Source: Amphimedon queenslandica
Lineage: Eukaryota; Porifera; Demospongiae; Haplosclerida; Niphatidae
Direction: 5' to 3'
Assembly: GCF_000090795.2 (NCBI RefSeq)
Contig: NW_003546439.1
Coordinates: forward strand, 143,290-168,386
Length of the DNA: 25,097 nt
The notes under the pieces are model-generated. The model searched no databases, had not been told where the DNA came from, and saw only the letters and a program-made list of their open reading frames with translations. Shown piece after piece: positions 1 to 10,359 of this stretch. Numbering within the stretch: position 1 is the stretch's first letter; the number at the start of each line of letters is the position of its first letter. A program made the translations under genes and the position numbers.

Positions 1-65
1 GGCTAACAAGAAAATTCACCTACTGGTGGTATTGTTACTTTTTCTTGCAGTTGCATGCTTAGAAT

Positions 66-370
66 GATGAAAGCTAATGATCCCAATCTTTAAATTAGCG
101 CTATTACATTACAGGGCATGAGAATAAAGGATCATTCCCCCTATAAAGCAATGGATTTAGCTGCATCTATTCCTTTTGTGACGTCACGTTTAGCCACACC
201 CACCAACAGGAAGTAACACTGAAGGAAGCAAAAATGAGCGTTTTCGAAGGCTCATCTCAGTGAATAATTTTGTTTTTGAATAATGGGAGTTGGAACACAT
301 TATTTTGATCATGCAAACACATTGAACCAATAAAAGAAAATACCCACAAAATTCACGTAACTTATTCTTT
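66..370 (+). repeat. Left copy of ~300-bp inverted repeat
   Basis: This stretch matches the reverse complement of 24810-25097 from its outer edge (AAGCTAATGAT near 71) to its inner edge (CTTATTCTTT at 361-370). By eye the outer ~148 bases differ at about 23 positions, roughly 84 percent identity; the inner half is more diverged and has small gaps. Both copies keep the palindrome TGACGTCA followed by CGTTTAGCCA. No convincing coding frame is shared. It may be a terminal repeat of a large element or two copies of a dispersed repeat in opposite orientation; the second is more likely given the unrelated nested elements between them. Confidence 0.85.
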
Positions 371-476
371 AATGATAACCCTACCAATACCTCCCTCTCT
401 ACATGTGTTGCTCCTTAAACCTCTCAAGATGCTACCACTGAATTGATACAGCCAGTCCCTGACTGATTTAGGGTTG
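371..476. other. Spacer with a diverged ~105-bp duplication
   Basis: The stretch around 378-440 (CCTACCAATACCTCC through AAGATGCTAACC-like text) resembles 482-545, about 105 bases further on, with many substitutions. It looks like an old tandem duplication. No gene is recognised here. Confidence 0.4.
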
Positions 477-727
477 ATGATACCTCTACTAATACTTCAT
501 TCTGTACTTGTTATTCTACTTACACCATTCAAAATGCTAACCCCAGGGCTTTATGTAATAAACGACGCCGCTTAGTGTCACATTCTCCAACGAGTTCCCC
601 CTATAAACTAGGTAAAGATGGCCCTAAAAGGCCTGGAATGTTAGCAGTCAGAAAACTTACACATCATCAACATACTCCTATAGCACATACTTCATCATCT
701 TCAACACCTTCTGCAATTAAGTTTTGA
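477..727 (+). pseudogene. Unrecognised open stretch, Ser/Thr-rich with basic KRRR motif
   Basis: One plus-strand frame stays open for about 80 codons up to a TGA near 727. The translated product is rich in Thr, Ser and Asn, carries a basic NKRRRLV motif about one third along and a YKLGKDGPKRPG motif in the middle, and ends in a His/Ser/Thr tail. No start codon or splice site fixes its beginning, and the family is not recognised. It could be a fragment of a transposon protein or of a host exon. It lies just inside the left inverted repeat and upstream of the integrase-core gene, but nothing links it to either. Confidence 0.3.
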
Positions 728-1003
728 AACTTCAAGTGAACAGATTCAAATGGATTATTTTAGTGACTGTCTCTTCCACTATATACTCCAAAAATGGTGG
801 AGTCAAAAGAATTCAATCACTATAGCATATGTGCAAAGTTTCATTCAACCAAGTGCTACGGAAGCCAATAACGACATTCCCGTTCATGTTCGTGTTCTTA
901 AATTCTTGTTCATGTTCATTAGGCTGTGTGTTGGGGAGTGACTAGTGCACCCACATGTGGAGGCAGAGCACTGCGTGGGTGGTACTACCAGGAGTGTGGT
1001 AAA

Positions 1004-2947
1004 ATGGCGGAACTGAAAAGTGTTATTACTGAGCTTAAGAGGATTGGATGTAGTACGAAAGAGATTCAGTATATGCTTCATCCTGTGAAACAGATTAGGT
1101 AACATAAATGTAATTAGTGATTTCTATTATATTTAATGAAACAGTTTAAGGCATATTCAAATAATCACAAATGGTCCTGGAACAGCAAGGAACTCGTTAG
1201 ATGTTATGAAAGCTATTAATGTAATTTTTATGTTATTGGGTTGTATTAGTTTGATTTATCAATAGGAAGTGTTAAGAGGACCTGGGAGTTTACTTGGCTA
1301 TAGGAGTCTATGGCACAGACTGCAAATGAAGTACAAGTTGTCAGTTTCAAGGTATAGACCCTATAGGGTGCTAATTTCTGCAAGTAATTATTGCATTATG
1401 GTATCTACCCACACTCATGATTTGGACGGCAAGATATCGTGTAGCTACATGAGGAAACAAGGAACAAGAGGCCTTCGTGGCTTCCAGAGCTTGCTTGAGT
1501 CGCAATAAATGCCAGTAACAGTGAAGAATAGAGCCCAGAATGTCTTCTGAGAAAAAGCTTCATTGCACTTGAAGCCACTTGTCCACAAAGGCTGCTTTTG
1601 GCCTCCTACCCATTGGTTTTGCCTGGTTTTGCCGTCCAGTAGGAGAATTTCAAGATTTATTTATTAAAGAATGCGGATAGGATACGGAAGATTATGAATA
1701 GTGTCTCATATATGGTATCTATAATTGCTTCTAGAAGTTAGCGCCCTATAGGGTTTATTGAAGTAAAGTTATTATTATTAATTATGTGCTTTGTGATACA
1801 ATAGAGACACTGTGATGATGTTGCTAGCAGTAATGGATCCTGACGGTACTAAAGTTAGGAAGTCAAGAAGGTTGAAATGTAGAGTATATCTCAATAAATG
1901 CCCAAATTATTTATGGCATCTGGATGGCTATAATAAACTGAAGCCCTATGGAATCACTATTCATGGCTGTATTGATGGCCAAGTTATGTATTTTACTATA
2001 CATATATATGATAATATTTTAGATATTCTCGTATAATACTTTGGTTAAAAGTTGCTTCACCTAATAATGATCCCAAAATTATTACCAGTTATTTTATTAA
2101 TGCAGTACGTGGTTAAGGTCAGTAGAAATGATATTTTGCCCTTTAAATTTGTGTCTCCATTTAGGTTGTCCAAGGATACTCAGGGCGGATAGGGGCACAG
2201 AAAATTCTACTCCTGTAGTCCAACCCATTCTGATACATTCTGATTGAGACAGTCTTTCAGGGAAAAGAAGCTTCGCTTTTGGGAAGTTTATATGTAGATA
2301 AGTATATAATGACAAATGAATGAAAACGTATTATTATTGTGACAGACGATTGAAGCACTATGGTGGCAACTTAGAAAGCAACATGCTGAATTGTGGATAT
2401 CATTTTTTAAAGTTTGTTTTTTGTGATTTTTATGATATTTATTTTATACATTACAATATTATGGTTGATGGATACTTGCAGATACACTTACCATATCACT
2501 TGTAAGTGAAATGCCAACTAATTACTTAATTTTTAATTTTGAATTAGAGATATTGTAAGATTTTGCTTTGGGAGATTAATTCAAAAGGAGCTAGATCAGT
2601 TTGTTTTTGAGTGGAACTCTCATCGCATAAGGCCTAACTGGATGGCAAATTCTCCAGCTGGAGTCCCAAATGATCTATATCATTTGCCTTTTCTTAATGG
2701 TATGCTGTCAAATGTACTTTCATCATTATACATTATACAATTATAGGTGCATGTGATCATGCTTTACCAATAAGTAACTGCATTCTAGATGCAATAGAGG
2801 CAGAATTTGAGTGTAGAGAAGGAAGCCTTGTTTCAGACGAACAGATTAGGAGAAGCTATTCGAATAGCTTACAGCAAACCACGACCAGATAATTTTGAAT
2901 CTGCATTAGACTTGTTTTGCATTTTACTACATATTTTTGATGAATAA
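1004..2947 (+). pseudogene. Multi-exon integrase-core (rve/DDE-like) protein, nearly intact
   Basis: Spliced fragments follow the order of a repetitive metazoan integrase-core family. Exon 1 (1004-1099) starts MAELKSV and ends at a GTAACA donor. Exon 2 (about 1266-1349) has a RGPGSLLGYRSLWH block. Exon 3 (about 1805-1978) carries MDPDG and WHLDGYNKLKPYGI...GCIDG, where the first catalytic Asp is expected. Exon 4 (about 2024-2113) reads LWLKVASPNNDP. Exon 5 (from 2166) has CPRILRADRGTEN, the second Asp and likely catalytic Glu region. Exon 6 (about 2347-2412) reads IEALWWQLRKQHAELW. Exon 7 (about 2549-2701) has EWNSHRIRPN. The last exon (from about 2749) ends LFCILLHIFDE before TAA at 2945-2947, after one apparent frameshift. 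A TGA in exon 5 (near 2245) and a missing GT donor after exon 3 suggest a pseudogene or an assembly or editing issue. Family relatives are transposon-derived; a cut-and-paste or domesticated origin is inferred. Confidence 0.82.
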
Positions 2948-3078
2948 TTAGTAATAAATGAACCATATTCATGATGGCAAAGAGAATAAAGTGATAACAT
3001 GAATAAATGAAAAAGTCATAAATGAATCATAATAATGGCAAAAAAGGTCATAAATGATAACATGAATAAATGAAATGA
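2947..3078. repeat. Two-copy ~63-bp tandem repeat
   Basis: Directly after the stop of the integrase-core gene, a unit containing ATAAATGAA..CAT..ATGGCAAA..GATAACATGAATAAATGAAA occurs twice: about 2947-3011 and 3012-3078. GATAACATGAATAAATGAAA appears at 2993-3012 and again at 3057-3076. The units differ at a few positions. Confidence 0.75.
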
Positions 3079-3119
3079 AAGTTAATGTTACTACATGATT
3101 ACATGAGTCTCAGTCCTTT

Positions 3120-4339
3120 TTCAATTGAGCAAGATGAGGAAAGAGATCTTCATTAATGCTCAGAAAGGATCCACCTCTACACTCGGGACAAAATAGTCTG
3201 ACTTTCTTTATAACATACTAGATTCCCATCAGGTAATAAACAGTCTGTATTTGAGACATAGGTACGACACAGCTGGCTACATTTCACACAATGAATCAAT
3301 CTAGGCAATGTATAGCCTAAAAAGTGATGACATAGTTAATGAAACTTAGTTAGGATACTTTGACTCACCATGTTTATACACATTATCATTTTTGTCCCAA
3401 AAGTCACTTGTTATTTCAGGTTCTATGTGGCTAGACTGGTCAAGTTCTGCATCAGACAAATTGTCACCAAAAATCTCCAATTTTGTTGTGTCATACATAC
3501 AACAATTATAGTAAGAATATTGCAATTTTCTTACCCCTTCATTATCAAACAATGTACATCTTATGTCTGATGGGCTTCAGATCATTATCTTTGTAATAAT
3601 CTTTTTAAACCCATTTAGCTTTATCTACTTCAATTATCATTCCAGATGAATCAGCATGCAAGTGTCATTTTCATCAAACTAGCTGTTTCTCCAAAATATA
3701 ACTGTTTTGCATATAGCAGAACATCCTCCAGTGATGACTTTCTGAAGAGTTCCACCTTACGGGGATTAGGACCAGGAATGGAATGGCGACACTGTCCTTT
3801 ACCAACAGAGTGATTATAATGCATGCCTCCCAGAATTATCTAAACAGAAATAATGTTAAAATAAAGTTATTACAGGATATCCTTTCAGTCATTGTTCTAC
3901 GATCCGAAGGCTTCTTTGACTCCACTGATGATTGCCTTTGTTTGTATAATACAGCCAGTTCTTTGATACTTTCCTTGAAAGAATCTTTAATGACAAGTGA
4001 AATTTAAAAAAATGCATTTAAATTCAAAGTACTTCTACCAGGATGTATTGACTTTTGTTTTGTGCTTGATGAGGAGCACGTTGACAAAGATGAAGTTTCT
4101 GAAGTGAAAAGGGACCCCTTAATATACATCAAATAAAATATTACCTCGTTCATTTACTGCCATAAAGAAAAAAGGAGCATGCTGTCCAATTTTTAGACGC
4201 TGGCTAAGGCTTTCAAAATGCTTCTCAGAGAGAGACTTCAATATATCTTTATTAACAATTTGCTCATCAGCAAGGATTTCCAGGGTCATGTGAGTCACGC
4301 CAGACCCCTTCAAAAAGATATCAAAACTTTGATTCACTT
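3120..4339 (-). pseudogene. Multi-exon SAM-like domain gene, decayed
   Basis: Read on the minus strand. The best exon is 4145-4339, bounded by acceptor TTTTTATTTAG and donor GTAATATT. It encodes about 64 residues of SAM-like pattern (FLKGSGV..LEILADEQIV..ILKSLSEKHFE). A Ser-rich linker exon may follow (from 4098 down: TSSLSTCSSSSTKQ). Next come SFKESIKELAVLYKQRQ (about 3860-4006) and a longer exon (about 3660-3843) with YNHSVGKGQCRHSIPGPNP and DVLLYAKQLYFGETASL. A frameshift near 3655 and an in-frame TAA follow before DYYKDNDLKPIRHKMYI. A further exon at about 3385-3552 reads VRKLQYSYYNCCMYD and is acidic after it. A last piece (3150-3335) has CVKCSQLC and NLVC, possibly a zinc ribbon. It looks like an animal SAM-containing protein of unknown function; a downstream HECT or other catalytic domain is not seen. 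It is convergent with the integrase-core gene. Confidence 0.6.
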
Positions 4340-4439
4340 CTAAATAAAAAAACAGACAAAATGAAAAAGATATTACCTGACATTCTTACTCTTACCAGAA
4401 TTCCAGCAAATAATAATACAAAGGCAGTGAAAACCTCTG

Positions 4440-4570
4440 TGAGCTTAGGTGAAGTCCGTGAAGACAGAACACGAGGCAAGACAAAAACCGCGCCCATGAA
4501 TGGGCATGGCCCAGCTAGCCGCCTATGACTCCACCCTCTATCAAGGACAAGCCCATAACTTGTACGCATT
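4440..4570. other. GC-richer patch upstream of the SAM-like exon
   Basis: Relative to its surroundings this stretch is GC-rich and contains CCATGAATGGGCATGGCC and a CCGCCTATGACTCCACCC block. Its position is 5' of the minus-strand SAM-like exon, so it could hold a first exon or promoter of that gene, or be a dispersed repeat. A minus-strand frame runs through it but is not recognised. Confidence 0.25.
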
Positions 4571-4586
4571 ACACTGTTAAAACTGA

Positions 4587-4780
4587 GGTGTTAGAATACA
4601 CTCGTGGGTGTCACAAATTTGGGTGTTGTTTACTATTGGGGTGTTGAATCAATCTAGCTTGGTGTTGTTCTATTGAAAAAGGGGTGTTACTACAACACTA
4701 CAACTTGTGTCAAAGTTAAAGGAGAGCCATGACACCCTTACAGTTGTTGCAATAACACTGTATTTAATACAGTGTATGAA
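4587..4780. repeat. GGTGTT direct-repeat cluster with 21-bp palindrome
   Basis: GGTGTT or GGTGTC occurs at 4587, 4607, 4622, 4639, 4661 and 4682, spaced 15-22 bases apart, followed by the reverse form (CAACAC, ACACCC) near 4695-4740. At 4755-4775 there is a perfect inverted repeat of ten bases either side of one central T (ACACTGTATT then AATACAGTGT). This is the kind of subterminal architecture seen at DNA transposon ends and lies just upstream of the GDWH-family protein. Confidence 0.6.
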
Positions 4781-4879
4781 CAAGAACACAAACGTGAATG
4801 GGAATGTTGTTTTCGGCTTCCGTAATGTGCTAATGTAGTGTCTTCCACAGCTATGCATTAAATGGAAATTGTCAATGAG

Positions 4880-7790
4880 AATCCAGAATTCCAGATTCTG
4901 AGGAAACCTTGCTGCACTTAGCAGATGACTTACTTATTACAATACAAAGCAGTTCACAAGATTGGCTTGTTCTTGCTGGAGACGGTAAAACTTAACAGCA
5001 TCTGTTTCATGCAAAACAGCATTATGGATCCCCTTTAGAGAAGTTAATTGTTCCTGGTGATTGGCACATTTTGAAAAATTATCAGCAAACTCTAATGAAG
5101 CCGTACTTTTCTACTAGTGTGAGTAAAATATCCTAATCATGTGGCTACATGGTTCAACATTAAAATCCCTAGAATGTTGCAGTAACTTTTAAAAGACACA
5201 CAACTTCCTTTTTCATGTGTTGCAAGCATTATACATTACCATGCTGCAGGTTTCCTCGAAAGTCACAAGAAACACAATGCACTTGACAATACTTGCCACA
5301 TTATTTTATCAAGTTTAGAGAAAGAAATCACACCAATTGATCTGATTGACAAAGTCAAAATTGCTCCTGATGAAGTTGATATGAAAAATGATTTAAGTTT
5401 TTAGAGGACAAAATTGTATCAGATCAAACCTGAAAGTTTTGACATGAATGTTTTTCATAGCTGCTTCAGTTATATCACATTGTATCTAGCTATCAGAGAA
5501 AGCAACTGCGATTTACGCAATGCTAGTTTAAATGTAATGGCCCTGTTTTTTCAGCTTTTGATAGAGATGTATATCAACTTATAATCCCAACCCACCTTGC
5601 TGACTTAATGATTATACATTTACAAATCTATGAAACTTTAAAAGCAGGTGAGTTTACTGTACACTTAACTGGAGAGGAATGGATATCTCTGGCACTAGAT
5701 GATTGTCACAAAATGTGCATCAACAAGGACCTCAAGGCAGCAATCACATATCCAACGGAAAGTTACTTACAAAAGACGTCTTCATTTATTAGTTATAAAA
5801 TAAAACTGAGTAGTAGTTTCCTAAGTCAAATTTTTCCTCTTGGGTCAAACAACCAATGAGACCAAAACAATAATGAGCAAAAATGCTGGTATTATAAAGA
5901 AAGAAGAAATTATAGTAGCAATGGTTGCTGCAATAGCTGAGCACCACTCATTACCAGCAAATGTAACTTCTAATAGAGGGCTAGTAAATGTATTTAACAT
6001 GCAGTAGGCTACTACTGAGAAGGCCCATGACATGCTCAATTTCAGTAAAATAGGAAATTAATCTACAGAAGTATAAAGAAAGCACCATATAATTGGTGTA
6101 TCAAGTGCTAGCAATACCACTATAATTAGGAGGAAGAAACTGCTGACCAGGTCTTCTAATTTCAAGAATGGAAAGAGACTGCAAAAGAAAGAGAAAGTGA
6201 TCAAGTCATCAAATGTTTACGTCGTTTAGCGTAATGCAATCATACTGGTAATTCTTTTAATTCAGAGGAAGAACAGTATTCAATTTATTCACGGGTTCTA
6301 GCCAGTGAATCAGGCATTCCTCATTAAGGTTCAAAAGCAAAATGGACAGATAAATTGCAAACAAGGTATTGTAATTCAATTCCTAGTGTTTCCTGCAATG
6401 CTCTAAGGTCAGAATGGGTAACAGAAGTAGTAGTCATAAATGCTACATTTATTATAAACACAAAACCATTACGAAAGTGTCAGACTATGCTAACTTACTT
6501 TACACGAGATTTGTGAAAGTGCATTTTACCTTTGGTATAATTGAAGTCCATATCATTTCTGACAGACAAAACAGTGAATATTTTAATCTGAAAATAGTTG
6601 AACAGTCAAGAAGAGACTTGAAGGCAACTGCTGATTATATCCACCAGAATTTTAATTATAGCAGTGATGTACCTATTGGGTGGAGAGAAACACTAGGTTG
6701 TTGAACCTGTAAATATTCCCTAATTAAAGCTATAAGGCTAATTTTTTTCCAGTTTGGGACATTCTGAGTTGAACCAGAGAAAAAGCTTGGTGCATGCTTT
6801 GGTAAATGCTTTGGTGGATTGGTGGATGCTTTGAAGATAACATAACGTATTATTATTAAGTCTGGCTGTACTACAATGCCTGAACCTGAGCCAAGCTATA
6901 AATTTAATGCATGTGAAGCTGACCAAAGAATATGGAAGTATGCTATAATATGTGAGGCAGAAACAGTTTTTATATATTCACCAGATACTGGTGTATAGTA
7001 TTGGGCTTGGCTAAATTTTCATTGCATTGTAACCAATTCATTATTCAACTTAATTTGCCACACACTCAACAAAAAAAGTATGTTAATCTTAACAGCCTAG
7101 TTACAGCTTTTAAAAATGACAGATTTAGCTTCCTTAACTAATGAAGACATTCCACAAGTAATTACTTCTTTTTTTATAGCAAGTGGTTCTAATTGTACAT
7201 CTTACTTTAAGAATTTCGGCAAGAAAATTTTCTTTGACACTTTCCAATATGCACCATTCATTAATGGCACACAAATGACAGGTTCATTGATTGAAACAGA
7301 AGATCTAAACAAGGAAAATGGATTTCTGTCATTCCTAAGGCTTGTTGGTGCGGTTTACTTTAAAAAAACATTTGTGTCAAAATTTGGATTGCAGTCACCC
7401 CACCAACTTTATAACTCTATATATCCATCTTTATCAATAGCAGAAAGACAAGTTATGGATGCAAAAATTTCAAGCTAATGTCAGTGAAAGAATTCTCTCC
7501 GAAGAGTAAAGAATGCCTTCTACATCTTCTTTATGGCAGCACTGCTTAGAGTAGCATATATACATACCTTGTGGAATAAATCAACTAATTCAAATGTCTA
7601 CTCAAGTTTACCACTCCCCGAGAAATATGGACGGATTAGGAAGAACAACAATGTCTACGAGATAGACTGGGAAGACCCTTGAAAAACAAGCAGAATACAG
7701 ACTAATATAGACTTTCTTTTAAGTGGTTGCAATTTGCAAAATAGACTGCCTGAGTGGCATGTTTAATTTTAGAAGTCATGGAAGAGTAAA
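4880..7790 (+). pseudogene. Large repetitive-family protein: GDWH block, nuclease-like blocks, Cys-rich tail
   Basis: Plus-strand frames, broken by several stops and shifts, run in the order of one large metazoan repetitive-element protein. About 4965-5115 reads LAGDGKT then GDWHILKNYQQTLMK with single errors, about 5150-5390 STLKSLECCSNFKR, and about 5455-5800 SAFDRDVYQLI..HLADL, LKAGEFTVHLTGEEW and INKDLKAAIT. About 6905-7110 reads EADQRIW, IYSPDTGV and NLNSLVTAFKND. The longest clean frame (7116-7478) reads LTNEDIPQVITSFFIASGSNCTSYFKN..GKKIFF..NGFLSFLRLVGAVYFKK. About 7530-7760 reads LLRVAYIHTLWNKS, PLPEKYGRI and LLSGCN. SPDT plus the ASGCDY-GIGK-like block (here ASGSNC and FGKK) suggests a PIN/FEN-like nuclease fold. 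The GDWH block recalls DUF6589-type proteins, by memory only. Function unknown. Stops make it a pseudogene. Confidence 0.6.
5870..6700 (+). other. Middle of the GDWH-family protein, poorly conserved
   Basis: Between the N-terminal blocks and the SPDT block only weak coding signal remains. Frames near 5890-6230 show Lys/Glu-rich text, and 6414-6704 has a 96-codon frame containing LYTRFVKVHFTFGIIEVHIISDRQ. That fits the position before the SPDT block and may be part of the same protein, but I do not recognise it independently. Confidence 0.35.
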
Positions 7791-7833
7791 TATGAGCTAT
7801 CAAACCCAGATATGAAGGCGGCCATATATTGGC

Positions 7834-8245
7834 TCAGAGATTAATATTTCTGGCAGCAGTTGTAGAAATCTGAATTTGCGATTGTATTGTTGCTACATCA
7901 TTTAATGACATAAAACGAGTGTGCCCAGGAATACAATATCTAAAGTCCCATGCACATATCATTCTCTGAAAATGTGCATTAGAGGTGATGCTATAAGGTA
8001 CATTATTTGCACCAACAAAGACAGCTACAGTGTTGTCTATCAACTTCTGTCACTTATTGTACTCATATTTCACTAAATCAGGTGCCACTAAGGTGGTCAT
8101 ATCATTGCTTTCTTTTTGCTTCATCCTATTAGAAGATCCAAGTGCATCTAACACCTACCTTTCGTGTTGTGTTTTCTTATTTCATGTTTCTTTGGCCATT
8201 ACAGCAATAAAAATGCTTGGATGACAATTTCTTAAATGACTTTTA
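7834..8245 (-). pseudogene. hAT transposase N-terminal fragment with BED-finger remnant
   Basis: On the minus strand, 8245 to about 8180 reads HLRNCHPSIFIAVMAKET, the C-terminal half of a BED zinc finger (H-x4-H). It is followed by a stop and a linker. The frame 8043-7834 then reads VPYSITSNAHFQRMICAWDFRYCIPG, matching the hAT signature in which a Pro-(Y/F)-S-(I/V) block precedes F..(L/M)..(A/L)(L/W)(D/N).RY.(I/C)P. Known hAT proteins have this between the BED finger and the RNase H-like catalytic core. Neither the catalytic core nor the C-terminal dimerisation domain is found downstream on this strand; the plus-strand GDWH-family tail lies there instead. This is a third hAT lineage in the window and is truncated. 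Confidence 0.65.
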
Positions 8246-8249
8246 TGTG

Positions 8250-9030
8250 TTAATATCAATACCTAAACTTTAAAAAAATTATAATTTAATTTACTGATGC
8301 CTCATGCACATGCACTTTGACTAATTATATACTATACTGTATTTACCTTTTCTCTATCCACAAATCTGACGTTCACCCAGTTCAGGCTTCGGTACGTTAC
8401 ATAACAGCTATAATAGTGTCCTTTTCATTGCCTTCTTGTTTAACGAAGTACCACCACATTGGACTTCTGCCTGTAATGAAAGGCATAGTGGGTTTAAACT
8501 CAAGCCACTAGGCCGGCCACTGAAGTCACTGAGTTGAGAAAGAGAACAAGATTCGTCTGTTGAGGAAACGGGAGTTGCAGAACAGGATGGAGCCATGGAA
8601 TGCCGGGGGAGTGTGGTGAGGTGGTACTGACGAAATGTCCTTGTTGGCCAGGGGTGAAAGAGTCCTGAACAGCGTGACATTTGTACAGTAGAGATATGGC
8701 CTGTTTATTGCTTTGAAAGATAAAGTTGCAGCTGCCTAATGTGCCTATTTGCCCCATTGCTTCTTGCTTGCTTTCTGCCCTCATGACAGTCCTTGCAAAT
8801 GCACAAGATTGGGTGGACTATTGGGCGGTTAAGGTAGTAATCCTCACTAATCCAATTGGTACATATCAAGTTTTACATTACCAAAAACTGGTTTGGCAAA
8901 ACAAAATGGAGGCTTTAAAAACAAACAATTGCTTTGGTAAGACGCAATTGTGATGCATGAGAACTACTTAAAAGTTACTGATTAAAGTATTGGATGGCAC
9001 CGCAGCAGCTAATTGCACAGTAGGGTTTCT
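8250..9030. other. No recognisable gene
   Basis: Overlapping minus-strand frames at 8408-8784 are open for about 90 codons each in two registers but show only Ser/Pro-rich text without motifs. An 8-base palindrome GGCCGGCC sits near 8511-8518. I see no element boundary, RNA gene or repeat array that I can support. Confidence 0.4.
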
Positions 9031-9297
9031 CTAATTGGTATACTTTCCATTATTGTCAAAAATATCATCTTTAGAATCACTATTATTATATTCTTCTATT
9101 CTATTATCAATACATGATACATCAACAATCCTTGCTACATAACAGATGACATTTGTATCAACAGGGATTGCAATGAGACTATCTACTTTGCTGGCATAAC
9201 TATGATTAGGATAGAAATATTTTGATTCATAAAAATAAGAGTCACTATTTTTAGCGTGACATTGCTCTCCAAAAGCATTAAAGGTATTTAACTTCAA
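9031..9297 (-). other. 88-codon frame, acidic C-terminus, unrecognised
   Basis: A minus-strand frame with an ATG at 9297 encodes 88 residues, including VDSLIAIPVDTNVICYVARI and an Asn/Asp-rich tail. No family is recognised, and there is no clear splice or promoter context. It may be an exon fragment of a mobile element or chance. It is listed because its composition (acidic tail, few low-complexity runs) is more protein-like than other frames nearby. Confidence 0.25.
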
Positions 9298-9589
9298 TTT
9301 TCTAATGCTATTTGATGCATGTATTAATACTCCTACTTTGTGGGATCTGTTTTCAAAACTAATTGTAACAATATACTTTATGCAGCATTACCTGTACTGC
9401 TATATGATGTGTTCTCCAAATCTACACCTTTCATAACTCATAGAAATAAATCAACTATTTCAGGGCTGTAATGTAATACTTATTTAATTTTTATAGAATA
9501 TTCCCTTGCTTCGCAATTTTGTGCAGGTAGTGAATAAATTAAGCGTCATGTATACAATATGTGACTATAATCACGTTTGTAATATTCTT

Positions 9590-9880
9590 TTTAGAGGCCT
9601 TTTATATTCCTTGATTAGTGCACACCTCTAGCTTATCTATTTCATTTTTAGATAATTGAAATACTAAAAGTCTATCTTTTGTTACACTTCATATTGCATC
9701 TCCATTTTTGCAATAATGTTTTAAGGACTTTTGTTTTTAAAGGCCAAGATTTTGCTCATAGCGTTCCTTTGATTAACATTTTGTGGGTTTTGATTCTTTT
9801 GATAATGATTTCTAGAGGCTTCTTTCTTTTGTTGCGCATAATGCTCTCTAAAGGCCTTTGTTATGGTCTTGTTTCATTCT
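9590..9880. repeat. Degenerate repeats around TAGAGGCCTT / TAAAGGCC
   Basis: Similar phrases recur: TTTTTAGAGGCCTTTTAT near 9590, TTTTTAAAGGCCAAGAT near 9735, ATTTCTAGAGGCTTCTTT near 9810 and CTCTCTAAAGGCCTTTGT near 9846. They are T-rich and irregularly spaced (about 35-145 bases). This may be an old minisatellite or decayed transposon ends. Flanking 9300-9590 and 9900-10350 hold nothing I can name. Confidence 0.35.
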
Positions 9881-10359
9881 ATCAATTCTTTAAAATAACA
9901 AGTTGATTCTAAAATTTTGCTATCCCTATCTTTATCGTACAAATTTTTACATTTTTGCAATATGTAATCTGGGTTCAGGCATGGAATTTCTTGGAATACC
10001 CAAACTTTTTTTTATCATATGTGCAACTCTTGCTTTGCTTTTGACCCTGTAACACTGCCTCATGTAGTAAGCTCCAGCATTTGATCTATTCTAAACCTTC
10101 CATATCTATTCTGTTATCATAAATCTTGGAAAATTTTCTTTTAGATTTTGCACCAGTTCAATCACTTTTCCTTTTTATACTTTCTGTTTTTACTATTAAC
10201 AGCACAACAATTACAATTAACATTAACACAACAAATAAATATAATAACACAAAGTGCATGAATGCAATAGGTACAACTAAACTACTGCATGTCATAGTAA
10301 ACATGACTGTTAAGACTTAACTCAATAACATCAATACTAGAAGTATGTAGAACATGAAG

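Noticed and set aside
3370-3570. Plus-strand frame of 66 codons
   Set aside because: It is the antisense shadow of a SAM-like gene exon.
8511-8518. GGCCGGCC palindrome as a functional site
   Set aside because: A single 8-base palindrome without context is not evidence of function.
8408-8784. Two overlapping minus-strand frames as genes
   Set aside because: Both registers are open over the same bases, are Ser/Pro-rich and match nothing I recognise; no splice or start support.
10126-10320. 64-residue frame, Thr/Asn-rich
   Set aside because: It does not begin with ATG in the sequence (TTG), is low complexity and AT-driven, with no motif.
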